Assembly (NCBI GenBank): GCA_002778195.1
Contig: PCDI01000005.1
Coordinates: forward strand, 2,663,632 to 2,727,631
DNA: 64,000 nucleotides
Origin: Raffaelea ambrosiae
Lineage: Eukaryota > Ascomycota > Sordariomycetes > Ophiostomatales > Ophiostomataceae
Direction: 5' to 3'
In this document: piece after piece, positions 24,360 through 35,441 of the stretch
Layout of the letters: every line of letters begins with the position of its first letter
How positions within the stretch are numbered: the stretch's first letter is position 1
Translations under genes and position numbers: made by a program
Notes under the pieces: model-generated
What the model was told of the DNA's origin: nothing
Seen by the model: only the letters and a program-made list of their open reading frames with translations
The model's database searches: none

Positions 24360-25981
24360 GGTCTGTCGTGGTTCGCTGGCTTCTCCCCTTCTTCTTCTGC
24401 GTGGGCGTCTCGGCTGCCTTCCAGCACCCACACAAACAGGCGCGCACACGCGCACGCTCACACCCTCGCATTCTTGACCTCCATTGTTTCCTCCTAATTG
24501 TTGCCCTGCTTTCGTTTACCAACATCAGTTAGGCTGTGTCGAGTGAGTGGGTATGCTTGGGACTCCGGCAGGGGAGGCCAAGGTCATATGAGCGACCAGT
24601 ACGAGTACATACTAATAACACGTCTTACACCGTACACCCTGCAAGTCCACTTCACAATGCCCCCAAAACACTGTTTATTTTGTTCCGTGCCCTCCTGCCG
24701 TTATCGACGTTTAACTCGGAACGGGACCGCCCCAGATTCAGACCTGCTGGACCCCCCTCCATGTCGACGCCGGTACGGGTCCCCATCCCTTGCCTCGTAC
24801 CTCGCTTTGCTGAATGTTTTTTTTTTTTTTTTTCCCTTTTTTGCACGTCCGTCTACGTGCCTTGTATGGCGCATTTGTGCGCACCAATTGGATGGTGCAA
24901 TGCTACCCTTCGCCCTGGGTAAACCACTGTTGAGCCATATGTAAGATACATGCTCGTAGTATCCACGACCCCGACCCTCATTGTCTGGTCTTCCGTTTGC
25001 AACCTCTGCAGGGCATTGTTCATCCGCAGCGAGGCATGGAAGCATGGTCGCATTCTCACCACGAAGCCGTGCCGACGGACCTGCAGAAAGGGCCCGGTAC
25101 CCACTACCCACTACCCACGACATACTGAAACAAAGGTATCTTATTACCCCTTTTTACTCTTTGCTTATTGCAGACGAGCCGTTGCGGAACCCACATTGGG
25201 ATTTTGTTTGTATCGTTGTGAGTGGCTATTGCAGGGAAGTCGGTGGTAGGTGATCTGTGATAACTGATCTGTGATATTAGGTGGTCTGTGGCCTGCGACC
25301 TGGACCTGGACCTGGCTGGACCTGTGCTTCTCTGGGGCCCTACCGGGCAATCCGTTAGGGGAAGCAAGTTGCCCGGATCCTGAGGAGAACGCAAACACGG
25401 ATTTAAAAAATAAAAAGCTCGAAAGGCACAAAAAGAATGCACAGAAAGAAAGAGGCCCAAAAAAGGAAGACACCGGAGGAAAATAGAAAAAAAAAAGAAG
25501 TACCCCTCCTCCCATGCCAAAGAGCCTCGGGCAAGAAGTGCACAAAGAAGGGGCAAATAACGTTGAGGAGGCAGAGACAGAAACAACCGTGTACTACATA
25601 GTATGTATCCCACGCAGCACACCGTAAGTACACCGTAGGCACGGAATCAGAACCCCAAGACAGAACTGGCGGCCAGGAACCAGAGGCGACGTCTAACGAG
25701 ACGCGTTTGGGTGGTGGGGGAAAGTGGATTAGTTTAAAAAGGAGAGAAGAGGCAAATTCCGTCAACAGGCGGACGGACCAGGTTGCGTTATGTTTTTGTG
25801 GGTTTCGTGAGGTTTCTTCTCTTGTCTCGTTTGACAATCCTACCTGGTCGATCCTTTCCTCACACGTCTGGTCACCTACCGTGTATTTCATTTGCTTTGG
25901 CGCTACTGCCAGGGAATTCAGGAGACAAGGAGGGCAGAGGGGGACAAAGACCCGGCAAGGGGCTGCAAGGAGAGCAAGGAC

Positions 25982-26017
25982 AGCCAGGAGAGCCAGGAGA
26001 GCCAGGAGAGCCAGGAG
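25982..26017 (+). repeat. Tandem repeat, 4 x 9 bp
   Basis: Four exact copies of AGCCAGGAG, preceded by decayed copies from about 25960. Because the period is a multiple of three, open frames on both strands read as Gly-Glu-Pro or Gly-Ser-Pro repeats. This collagen-like appearance is an artefact of the repeat. Confidence 0.85.
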
Positions 26018-26620
26018 AGCCCCGGCCATGGATGTCGTCTGGAGGCAATTGCTCCGGCACCTTTTTCTTTCGCGATCAATCGCTTGCGCCGGCGTGCATT
26101 CGACACACAGACATGGGCCAGGCATTGGGGATCTTTGTCTATTGGGCCAGGGCCAGACGCAACTACACCGTAACTAATCTGATGCATGTGTGTGTGTGTG
26201 CGTCTGTGAGATATGTACTATGCAAGATACTCTGTAAGTGTGTACTGAGTATGCGCGTGTGCTGGTATCGCACTTACACGGAGGAGTACTTGCATCGGAA
26301 GTCGCTGAGCATGTACTTTGTACTCGTAGATACGATTGACTTTTGTAGGGCACACCGTAATATGTGCGCGCACATATATGAAGGCAAGACCAGGGCTCCG
26401 CATGGGTCCGACGACACTTGGGTCTCGTTCACCTGGACGAGAGGCTCCGATTGGCCTGGACCAAAGGAGAAGGTGTGCTCCTGTAGACACACACACACCG
26501 TGTGTTGCATTGTGCTCATGATCCTTGTCCGCTAGGGTCCATGCAATGTACGTATGTGAGTATTCCGGCTGGCGCCTTGGCTTGCCGGACCCGAGGGCAG
26601 AGAAATGGTAACAGAAATCT

Positions 26621-26636
26621 GGGGGGGGGGGGGGGG
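26621..26636 (+). repeat. Homopolymer run of 16 G
   Basis: Sixteen consecutive G. Long G/C runs recur in this window (for example near 3872, 20960 and 46501) and flank the assembly gaps, so run lengths may be unreliable. Confidence 0.9.
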
Positions 26637-28535
26637 TGGCTGTCGAGGCGATCGAGAAAGAAATGCGAATTCTGGAGGTTGCCGCTTCGTGTCCGGCAAA
26701 GATTCATCAGGGACAGACCTGCGCTTTGAGTAACCGAGACACGAGCGCGTCGGGGCTGGCAGGCTAAAGAAGGAAGGCTAAAAATGACATGAGAAGGATA
26801 CATCGATCTGGACGAAAGGTCGCTCTCAGCTTTGTTGATGCAGGTTGCCACCACCGCTTCGTATCACGGAATCCTTCGCCTCTGGGGGACTAGCACGTCG
26901 CGTCTTTCTGTTGAGCTGTGCGGTCTCGCTCGCCTTTTGTTTTCCTCGTTCTCTCCGCTTCTCCTCTTTCGGGGATCCAACACGTTTTCCCCAGAGCTTG
27001 GGCATGGCATGACGACGTCGATCGTGTTTGGATGCGCGGCGGGCATGGAGACGGCATGCCATGCAGTTGCCGTACCCGACGAGCAGTGCTGGCCTGGCTG
27101 GACCATGGCTGGTCGCTATGCATTCGCCATGCGTTTGAGACGGATGCTCGTAGCCTGCACACGTCGCCTGATCGGCGCAGTCCAGAGTCCTGTCCCAAAC
27201 AGGATACAGCCCGATTCGTCCACGACCCAGGGCGGCTCTTAGTCCAGGCAAGCCCAGATGCAAGACACACGCGCACGACGACGGTGTACTCGTACAGACA
27301 AAGAGCTGCATGTACGAGTACTCATACACATACTTGCATACATAGTGGTTAGTCTCTTGTTGCACCCGCCCGCCATGCGTGTGTGTGCCGCCAATTTCAT
27401 CATCCATGCACCAGCTGGCCCTTTTTTTTTTCGGCTGGCCCTCTGTTCCCTCACCCTCCAGGCGGAACCAGCTGTACGCACCCGCTAAAGTGCTCTCTCC
27501 ACATCCTGCAACAGGGATCATGGGTCTTTCGCTAGCGGGAGTCCGAGGTTCATAACCAGGACCAAGGTCGAAACACACCTCCCAGCGGCCGGCCAGGGGA
27601 TGGGGGAGGCTAATTGGAACTTACCTTCCAGTTGCAACATCATTCCCGAGCAGACGCTGACTGCCCGCCGTTTCTTGTCAGCGGATGGGAATCGGTTAGC
27701 CTTTCTGGCTTTGGCATTCTGGCCCCTTTGCCGTGTCCACGTCTTTTTGATGTCTGACCAGCCTCTGGTGAGATGCTGCGTGGTGGCCAGACCACAGGCG
27801 AGATCGCCTGCCCCCAGCACTCCTGCACGCAAGCCTGATCTGCTGTTTCTCGGATTCCTGTGCTTCTAAATTGGTCGTCTGCCAGCCCCGTCTGCCGAAG
27901 ATGACGCTCGAGGGAAGCGAGGCCCGTCGACAGGTCTTGTCGACAGCCCTTGTCAACGGCCTGCTTGCTCGTCCTCGCTCCCGGATCCTCTGTCTTCGTG
28001 TCCTTGGCCCCCCTGCCTCCACTTCCGTATGCAACCTGTGATGCAATGGCAATCACACTCCGCATGTCCGTAGCAGAATAGAGAGCATGTGCTGGCAGCT
28101 GACCCAAAGAAGAGGGTGTTCGGCTGTCCCAGGTCCATGCTGCCCTCGCCTCCGCTTCCCTATCCTTGCCGCTGCTCTCTGTCTGGCGGCCACTTGCCTC
28201 CATTCTTTCCCCCTCTTCCCCTTCCCTCCCCCTGCTGTGGCTCGCCGTCGCGTCATGGTCGTCGCTCAATGGCTTTGTCTAGTTTTGCATGCCTCACTAA
28301 CGGTCTGGGAAGACGACGGACTGGCATCAGGGGCGAATAAGTGGAATGGACACCAGATCCGGAGAGGCTGCAACGCGGAGACTTGCCTCTGCGGTAGCCT
28401 CATCCGAGAGAAGAGGAGCACTCCAAACACACAAGAGAAGGCAAGCGACAGAGGAAGTGGAGGAGGAGCAGAAGAACTTGTGTACGTCTTGGTCCAAGCT
28501 TGGGGCTTTTCTTTTCCAGTAGTCTGTGCTTCATC

Positions 28536-28580
28536 CTTTTTTTGTCTTTTTTGTCTTTTTTGTCTTTTTTGCCTTTTTTC
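28536..28580 (+). repeat. Tandem repeat, about 4 x 9 bp (CTTTTTTGT)
   Basis: Four to five copies of a T-rich nonamer in non-coding DNA. The open frames across it read as Leu-Phe-Cys repeats and have no other coding features. Confidence 0.8.
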
Positions 28581-28881
28581 TGTCCAAGAATTTTTTTTCC
28601 TCATACTGCCTGCTTGTTTCGTCCATTGCTCCTTCCTTGCCTTGCTTTTTGAACTCACCCTTATCGCTCCTTCCTACATCTCCCACGGCTCTCTGCCCGC
28701 ATCCATAGTGCACCTTCCCTCTCTATTGCCAACCCTCCCCTTGGTTGCTGCCCTGCCGATTCGCTGGCCTTGCCTGTCGTTCCTTCCCCTTTCAGAAACT
28801 CTTTATTTCAGCTGTCCTTGCCTTTCTTCCTTTATTTCTTTTATTCTATTTTATTTGCCCCCCTCTCTTACGCAGGCACAA

Positions 28882-28908
28882 ACACACACACACACACACA
28901 CACACACA
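28882..28908 (+). repeat. (AC)n microsatellite
   Basis: About 13 perfect AC dinucleotides in non-coding DNA. Confidence 0.9.
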
Positions 28909-30810
28909 TTCTTACCATCTTTCTCTCTCGCCTCTCTTCGTGGACACCCTAAGTTTCGAATTCTGACGTCTGCCATCCACACAATCGTGGAAGCATAACA
29001 CTCGGGAGCGGCACACAGGCATATTTACCCCTTCTCTCTGCCTCCCCTTTCCTCCTTTTTTGTTTGTTTGTTGTCTCAGGCTGCTGTCTTTTTTTTTTAT
29101 TGGTGCCAAACGCCAACAGCCCGAGATCGACTTCGAACTTGAAGACAACGGAAACAACGAAAACTGAAAGAAAGTCTGTATCAGACAGCATCACCAGACG
29201 TGTTTGCTGTGCCTCGTACACCCCTTCCGACATCGCCATCTTGAGAGCCAGCCTGGACCTTTGGTCTCGATCTGGCTATTCTGACAGAACTCCCCGAGCT
29301 CGCCGACTTGACCAAACCGGACAACACACAGACACACAAACACACCTTGGCCTGGCATCGCGCACCAATTCTACCCTGTCACTAACTGCTACGCTCTCCA
29401 TCCTTCTCCTCACCCTCGTCTCTTGCCACCACCACCACCCTTGGCCACCTGTGGCTGGAGGCTGTTGCAACGCACAGGCCAGAGCGGCAGTCGAATTCCA
29501 CGGACCGCTGCTGCTGCTTAACTTTGCTGTTTTGTCTTTTCCACCTTTGTCTTTGTATGCTTTTCGTGCGCGTTGGCTTCCTGCTCTCGTGCCTGTCTGC
29601 TCTCTTACATTTCGGCGCTTTCTGGCTCACCTGTTACTTCCCCTCGCTTTCTCGCAAGTCACAGGGTGCCGTGATCATCTGCTGTTGCCACTGCTACCCT
29701 GTGAGATATCGGAGATCGTAAGCGGGCCAGATGGCAAGACTGCTTTGTTGCTGTGCATTTCCTTCATCCTTCGTCCCAAGCTGAAGTTGCCTTTTGTGCT
29801 TTGCCCGCCATTGCTTTTCATTTGATTTGCCACACCGTCTTCCCCAGAAGCCGTTTGGGATCGTCTGTTCGGGCTATCTATTCTCTTGACCGTTGTTTCT
29901 GAATTCTGTCATAGCTTTTGCCTTTTCTGCTTCTATGCGTCTGCTCTCTTTTTGTTTCTGTTCCTGTACCTGTTACTGTTCCCGCCTCTGTTTCTGTTTC
30001 TGTTTCTGCGCTGTGCCTTCTATTCTTGTCTTCCCTCTTATGTGATCCAAATAAAGCTACAGACGGCCTGCACTTGAAACAACCGTGTGCCGACCCTGAT
30101 CGCCAGACACCAACTGTGGTTGCCCGCAGGGAAGCCAGCCGAGGGCAGAGTTTGGTATTGGAGGGGGGGTAAAGAAAGAAAACAGAAAGAAGAGCAGCAA
30201 GAAAAGAGAAAACAAGGGAACAGGAGCCAAAGAAAATCAATCAATAACACAGAAAGCCGAGACAAACGCACCGGGTCAGCGAGACACAGGGAGACAAGAG
30301 AACACCACGGGACAGGCGAGGATCTGAACAAGGGGGGAGGGGTGTAGAGCCACACCAACCCAGACAGACCAGCCAGGCCACACAGAAACAGGGGGCGACC
30401 CGGAGCCGGAGAGGTTGCCGACAATCCTTTATACATCAGGGTCCTGCCCTCGCGAAGTAAGGAGACGACGCCGAAGACAGAAAATACGGACCGAAAATGA
30501 CGAGTGCCCGAATTCGAGCAGACTGACAAAAAGAGAAAAGCAAGATTCATCCCAGACCAGCAGGAGGTGGCAGCAAAACATCAAGGGGCCACCCCATTTC
30601 TCCTCTCTACCATAAATACCACATCTTGGAAGAGACCCGTCGACCAGGCATAAGGCTCCTTGCACTCCGAAGACGGATTGGGGAAGATCCTGGACAGCTG
30701 CCTCCGTGCCAGCAAGAGCAGGTGCAGAACACAGCGCGTCAAAGCAACGGCCAGAGCAGCCAGCCAAAAGTGCAACACTACCACCCCAGGCCGCACGACT
30801 CGGCTCGAGA

Positions 30811-30910
30811 CGACGCACGGCGGCGCACGACGGCGCACGACGGCGCACGACGACGCAACTCGACACAGCCAAACGCATCTGGACGCAGCTCGACGCAGCT
30901 CGACGCAGGG
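30811..30910 (+). repeat. Decanucleotide minisatellite, about 10 copies
   Basis: One hundred bases in an exact 10-bp register: early copies read CGGCGCACGA (three identical), later ones drift to CGACGCAGCT. It ends 416 bp upstream of the Zn2Cys6 regulator start codon. The period of one helical turn and the position make it either part of the leader or of the proximal promoter. Confidence 0.85.
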
Positions 30911-31160
30911 CAACACGCCACGACAGCATTCCCGGCAGCATAGCACGCTACCGCGGCGGCAGAGGCAAAAAACGCCTGCGGGTCGCATCTGCGGTTGCAT
31001 CTGGGACTCTGCATGCGAGTGTGCGGGCGTGTGTTCGAGTGTGTTCGAGTGCGGCCTGCCTGCATGCCTGTGTGTGTCCCCTTCTCGTCCTGACTTTTGC
31101 CTGGCTTGTTCTGCCGCAGATCCGCCCTGCCAGGGCCAGCAGCCGCCGCTCGTTGTGCGC

Positions 31161-31200
31161 TCGCAGTAACTCGCAGTAACTCTCAGTAACTCCCAGCAGC
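31161..31200 (+). repeat. Tandem repeat, 4 x 10 bp (TCGCAGTAAC)
   Basis: Two exact copies and two variants of a decamer, ending 126 bp upstream of the regulator start codon. This is the second 10-bp array within 400 bp of the same gene. Confidence 0.85.
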
Positions 31201-31326
31201 TCTTTGTGCTCGTACTGTTGAGAGCTGCTCGCCGGCTTTCCCTCTCCGCCTCCTCGCCACCTCCTCAACGCCTCCTCTCTAAATATTCCCTTCTCTCCCA
31301 CCCCCAGTCCGCTCAACTCACTCGCC

Positions 31327-34300
31327 ATGGCGACGTTGCACAATCCTTACCCTCGTTCTCCCAACCCCTCCACAAAGTCTTACGACTCGTCGCCCGCCTC
31401 GTCTGCACAGTCGCCAAAATTCCCACAGGGCCAGTTCCCCGGCAGCTTTGTGAGCACAAGTGCGAGGTTAAACCCAGCAGTCCCGGCTTCACAAGCCAGC
31501 GGCAACCCGCCTTCCGTCCTTCCCCCTTTGCACGGCTACCCAGGCTCGAGCTACGACCACAAGCAGGACCAGCGCCGTCCATATTCCCATTCTTCCTCGT
31601 ACCCGCACGAGCAGGGCCAGCAGCAGCAGCAGCAGCAGCAACACCAACAGCAGCATCAGCTCCACGAGCACCAGCTCCACCAGCTCCACGAGCAACACTA
31701 CCACCAGCAGCACCAGCAGCACCAACACCAGCAGCAACAACAACAGCAGCAACAACAGCCATACCACCACTTCCAGCCCTACTCCTCCACCCCCAGCACC
31801 GCAGGCTCGGCCATGGGGCGTGAGTCGCATTCGCTTACCGACTCGGCCACGAGCACGCCAGCACCGACTTACATTGCGCTGCCTCCTCTGCAGAGTGCCG
31901 ACGCAACCGGCATTCCCAGTATTGCCAACCGTCCCGTCGTCCACGCGTCCTCGTCGGTAAATGCATCATCTGTCGCCTCAACACCCCCGTCAAACCCCTC
32001 GGTTCCCGTTGGAGTCCAACATGTAGCTGCCATAGCAGCTGCCGCAACAGCTGCCCAGCAGCAGCAGCACCACCACCACCAGCAACAGGCGCATGTTCAA
32101 AAGAGGGCGTACCGACAACGACGCAAAGACCCGAGCTGTGATGCCTGCCGCGAGCGCAAAGTCAAGTGTGATGCAACCGAGACTACCAGTTGTTCAGAGT
32201 GCTCCAACCGCCAAGTCAAGTGCCAATTCACCAAAGAAACGAACAGGAGGATGTCCTCGATCAAGCAGTTGCAGGACCTGGAGCGCCAGCTGGATCGAAT
32301 GCGGCGCGAAAACAGTGGCTTGCGCAGACTGGTAGACAGGGGAAGCAGCGGAGACGATGCCGGTGCGGGACAGCGAGCGTCACCGGGAATTGGTGGCGGC
32401 CGTGGTAGTGGTGTCCGTGGAGCCGCCGACGCGGGCATTGGCCCGCAGAATGTTGGTTCTGGCAATCGGGCCGTGGGCCAGCTGGACCTGGACACGAGCA
32501 ACCTGCCGGGATACGACAGTCAATCAACTCTGCACTTGCCAGAGATTGGGTCGAACCCCAGACGACGGCAGGCAACGCCTCGATCGTCAGGAGCCAAACT
32601 CCTCGACCTCAGCCGAGCCCGGACAAATCTCCGCAACTTTGCAAAGGGCATCTGGACACCCCCGGCTCTGTTTTGTTCGGATCTAGACTCGAAGGCGGGG
32701 ACAGCGTTGCCCTCCCCGCCTTCACCCCCTGACCTTCCGGCCCGGGCCATCGTCGAGCCGCTTTTGCGTTCTTACTACACCTCTGTCCACACCATGATGC
32801 CCATGCTCCATTGGCCGACCTTTCAGCGTCAGGTTGACCTCATGTATGCGGCAGCAGAAGCCGGTACGCGGGACAGCTTTTCAGCAGACCCGCCATTCGT
32901 TGCCCTCTTCTTCGTCGTCCTCGCTGTCGGGGGGCTGTTCTGTCCATACTTTCGGACCACGTCGCCCCCACCGCCGTTTACAGCGAACGACCTAGCCGAG
33001 GCAGCGCGGGCCCTTGTGAATCCTTGGAACAACTCGTTTGTTTTGGATGATGCTCGAACCATGCTGCTGCTAGCTTACTTTCTCAACGAAAGTAACCTGA
33101 AATCGGCAGCGTGGACCTGGCTGGGTGCCGCCGTTCGTGTTGGACAAGATCTGGAATTGTATCTCGAGCCTCCCTCGACAACAGCAATTGCGGGCAGCAC
33201 CGGAGACGCGGACGAACTGGGGCTTCTCGAGGCGGAAATGCGTCGCCGAGTCTGGTGGGCCATTTATATTCTCGACCGGAGTCTCGCTCTCGAACTGGGA
33301 CGCCCGGCATTGATCAATGACGACGACTGCGACGTGGCGCTTCCGGCCGTGGTCGATGACCATTTCCTCACGAATGACCTGCCAGCAGGTATATCTGTAC
33401 CTCCCGGGGCGGAGCCGTTGACACATTCCATGGTGGCTGTCTTGCACGTTGTGAGGGCGTACACGGCGCTTGGTCGGGTGCTCTTGACGCCCTCTTCACA
33501 GTCTGCTTCGTCAGCCAGGCTGACTTCTTCGCCATCATCGACACCATCGCCTGTGTCCACACTGGCGGGGGCCCCCGTTTTGAGTGGCGCGTCGGGCATC
33601 CCGGTGAGCCACCTGGCCACGTTTGATCGGCACTTTGCGTCGTGCATGCGCGTGTTTCCCCCGCCTTGTGGCCCAGCCAGCACCCAGGCACTTTCGGCTC
33701 ATCTCCTCAGCCCTCTTGTGTATCTATTGCATGCCCGCCTCCTTTTGCATCGACACAATTTAGGACCCAGCTGCTCTGCGGAAGAACGTCTTTATGCTGT
33801 CGAACAATGCTCCGTCACCGCTTTGGATACAGCCAAACTCATGGCCCGAACCAATCTGCAGGACCTCTCCAGTGGTAGCGGTGCTACGGCTCTTGTCACA
33901 ACCCACTTGTTCCGGAGCACACTCTTCGCCTTGCTGACAGGTCAAGTGGACGCCGCCGTGGCACTTGTCCGTGGCCTTGCATCCGTTGCTGAGGCAGGTA
34001 GGGACGTGGCCACGCCATGCGGTCGGTTCCTTGCCTTTTTCACGTCATGTTTGGCTTTCAAGCGCGCTGAATATGGTGCCTACCTGGCGCGAGCCACACC
34101 TCCTGGTAGCCAGCAGTCGCCGGCGGGTGGCGGTCTAAACCCCACTCGCCCACCGCCGGGCCAGCTGCAAGATGCGCTGATTCGTGACGAAGAGCTGCTG
34201 GTGTATGTGAGTGCGGACCTGCAGGCTGTACCAGAGAATGCATGGGTCTGGGATGGAGAGGTGGCTCAGACACAATCAAAGCCCAAATCGGCAGCAGCTG

Positions 34301-34680
34301 CCAGCAGCACACTCTCGCACCCGGAATGCCGCATGGTCTTGTCGGAAGAAGAGAGTCGGGACTGGGGTGGCTGGGAGCGGCTTGAGAGTCGAATGCGAGG
34401 CCTTTCCATCTCGGGAACAGAGTCTGGCTCGACGAGTGCAATTTCTGCGGTGGCGCCTTCATCGACTTTGTCTCACTACAGCAGTCAGCGAGCGATCCAG
34501 CCAATGCTGGATATGCCCCCGGCGTCACACGCCAGCATGCCCAACGCAGCGGAAATACACGACAAGGCGTTGAGTGCGGGAAGTGAGACAAGTGGTACTC
34601 TGGGTGGAGACGGACAGAGCCCAGTCATCCCAGGCAAGCCCAAGAGCCACGAGCGGATCAGTATTGCTAATATTATTTAA
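31327..34680 (+). CDS. Zn2Cys6 transcription factor, Gln/His-rich N-terminus
   Basis: A single uninterrupted reading frame of 1117 residues starting in a good context (TCGCCATGG). It is probably a nuclear DNA-binding regulator. The N-terminus is disordered and has a Gln/His-rich stretch at about 98-147 and a smaller one near 240-255. The binuclear zinc cluster has all six cysteines (271, 274, 281, 289, 292, 299; spacing C-x2-C-x6-C-x7-C-x2-C-x6-C), preceded by a basic KRAYRQRRKDPS stretch and followed by a heptad-type linker at about 312-335 (IKQLQDLERQLDRMRREN) for dimerisation. The fungal-specific middle homology domain spans about 478-720, with HWPTF near 495 and the MRRRVWWAIYILDRSLALELGRP block near 637-660. 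The C-terminal 350 residues are less structured. Target genes and an orthologue name cannot be given from sequence. It is convergent with the histidyl-tRNA synthetase gene. Confidence 0.93.
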   Translation: MATLHNPYPRSPNPSTKSYDSSPASSAQSPKFPQGQFPGSFVSTSARLNPAVPASQASGNPPSVLPPLHGYPGSSYDHKQDQRRPYSHSSSYPHEQGQQQQQQQQHQQQHQLHEHQLHQLHEQHYHQQHQQHQHQQQQQQQQQQPYHHFQPYSSTPSTAGSAMGRESHSLTDSATSTPAPTYIALPPLQSADATGIPSIANRPVVHASSSVNASSVASTPPSNPSVPVGVQHVAAIAAAATAAQQQQHHHHQQQAHVQKRAYRQRRKDPSCDACRERKVKCDATETTSCSECSNRQVKCQFTKETNRRMSSIKQLQDLERQLDRMRRENSGLRRLVDRGSSGDDAGAGQRASPGIGGGRGSGVRGAADAGIGPQNVGSGNRAVGQLDLDTSNLPGYDSQSTLHLPEIGSNPRRRQATPRSSGAKLLDLSRARTNLRNFAKGIWTPPALFCSDLDSKAGTALPSPPSPPDLPARAIVEPLLRSYYTSVHTMMPMLHWPTFQRQVDLMYAAAEAGTRDSFSADPPFVALFFVVLAVGGLFCPYFRTTSPPPPFTANDLAEAARALVNPWNNSFVLDDARTMLLLAYFLNESNLKSAAWTWLGAAVRVGQDLELYLEPPSTTAIAGSTGDADELGLLEAEMRRRVWWAIYILDRSLALELGRPALINDDDCDVALPAVVDDHFLTNDLPAGISVPPGAEPLTHSMVAVLHVVRAYTALGRVLLTPSSQSASSARLTSSPSSTPSPVSTLAGAPVLSGASGIPVSHLATFDRHFASCMRVFPPPCGPASTQALSAHLLSPLVYLLHARLLLHRHNLGPSCSAEERLYAVEQCSVTALDTAKLMARTNLQDLSSGSGATALVTTHLFRSTLFALLTGQVDAAVALVRGLASVAEAGRDVATPCGRFLAFFTSCLAFKRAEYGAYLARATPPGSQQSPAGGGLNPTRPPPGQLQDALIRDEELLVYVSADLQAVPENAWVWDGEVAQTQSKPKSAAAASSTLSHPECRMVLSEEESRDWGGWERLESRMRGLSISGTESGSTSAISAVAPSSTLSHYSSQRAIQPMLDMPPASHASMPNAAEIHDKALSAGSETSGTLGGDGQSPVIPGKPKSHERISIANII

Positions 34681-35441
34681 GCGGACAAAATTGGGGGTTG
34701 CTTTTCTCTGTTTGTCTGCCCTTCTTTCGTTTCCCGGCCGTCTTTTTTGTTTTATCTCAATTCTCTCGCCTTTTCTCGGTCGATTCTTCTCGGCTTTGTC
34801 TTTCTTTCTGCCTTGTTCTTTTCTCTCTCTTTTTCTATTTCTTGTTGGGGCAATAATTCTTATGCATTTTGTCTCATGATGATGCTTAATGGGTTATGTA
34901 ATCTGCGATTTTTGTTCTGTGTGTCTCTGTCAGGTTTCGCATATTTGTTTGATTTATTCTATTCCAGGGGGTGGTGTAACTTGAGCCTTTTTGTTGCATT
35001 TGGAAATCAAAATGGGAGGGTAATGTTTTGTGTTTTGGTCTAGTTTAATTGGATACGCTTTCTGTGCTAACGTGTATGATATGTATATATCATGAGGCTC
35101 TGCGGCCTGAATCGAGATTCAGGCTCACGTGCGAAGTGTAATGGCGTATGCTTTTCATTGTATTGGGAATCTGTCGACTCTATGTTTGGGCATGAAGCCG
35201 CGTTTTGTGATATAATTTCTCCCCTTCCTTTTCTCTTTTTCGGATGATATTTACATGTTTCTCTTCCGCACCCTTCGCCCGTTCAAATGTTCCTTTCGTT
35301 TTTCAACTCTTCTTTTTTCTCAACAAAAAAAAATTTGCATCGCAGTTCATGTCTTATCTAGTCAAGGGCTATTTTTACTTTTTGTGTGTATGCTGCTGGC
35401 CTTCCTCTCAGCCTTCGCGCTACCAACTTTCTCTTTCCCTC
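34681..35441. other. Intergenic region between convergent genes
   Basis: These 761 bp hold the 3' ends of the Zn2Cys6 regulator (+) and the histidyl-tRNA synthetase (-). The stretch is T-rich on the plus strand to about 34850 and contains a strong 9-bp hairpin at 35105-35124 followed by CACGTG at 35126-35131. No coding segment was seen. Confidence 0.6.
35105..35124. repeat. Short hairpin, 9-bp stem
   Basis: GCCTGAATC and GATTCAGGC are perfect reverse complements separated by two bases. It lies about midway between two convergent stop codons. It may be a transcript-end structure or a protein-binding palindrome; fungal polymerase II genes do not need hairpin terminators, so a termination role is only a guess. 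Confidence 0.75.

Larger units (their letters stand above)
17396..31326. other. Gene desert, second part (upstream of the Zn2Cys6 regulator)
   Basis: Nearly 14 kb with no supportable protein gene. Open frames are short, change frame constantly, are dominated by His-Thr, Arg-Glu, Leu-Phe or Pro-Gly low complexity, and lack the GC-ending codon pattern of the real genes. The stretch is dense in CA/GT, GA/CT, poly-A and poly-T tracts and in 9-10 bp minisatellites. A pyrimidine tract ending in CCCCCAG at 31301-31307 could be an intron acceptor 19 bp before the regulator start codon, so part of the stretch may be a long spliced leader. RNA genes would not necessarily be visible by eye. Confidence 0.5.

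Noticed and set aside
25783..26535. Collagen-like Gly-Glu-Pro frame
   Set aside because: The pattern comes only from a 9-bp DNA repeat; flanking translation lacks protein character.
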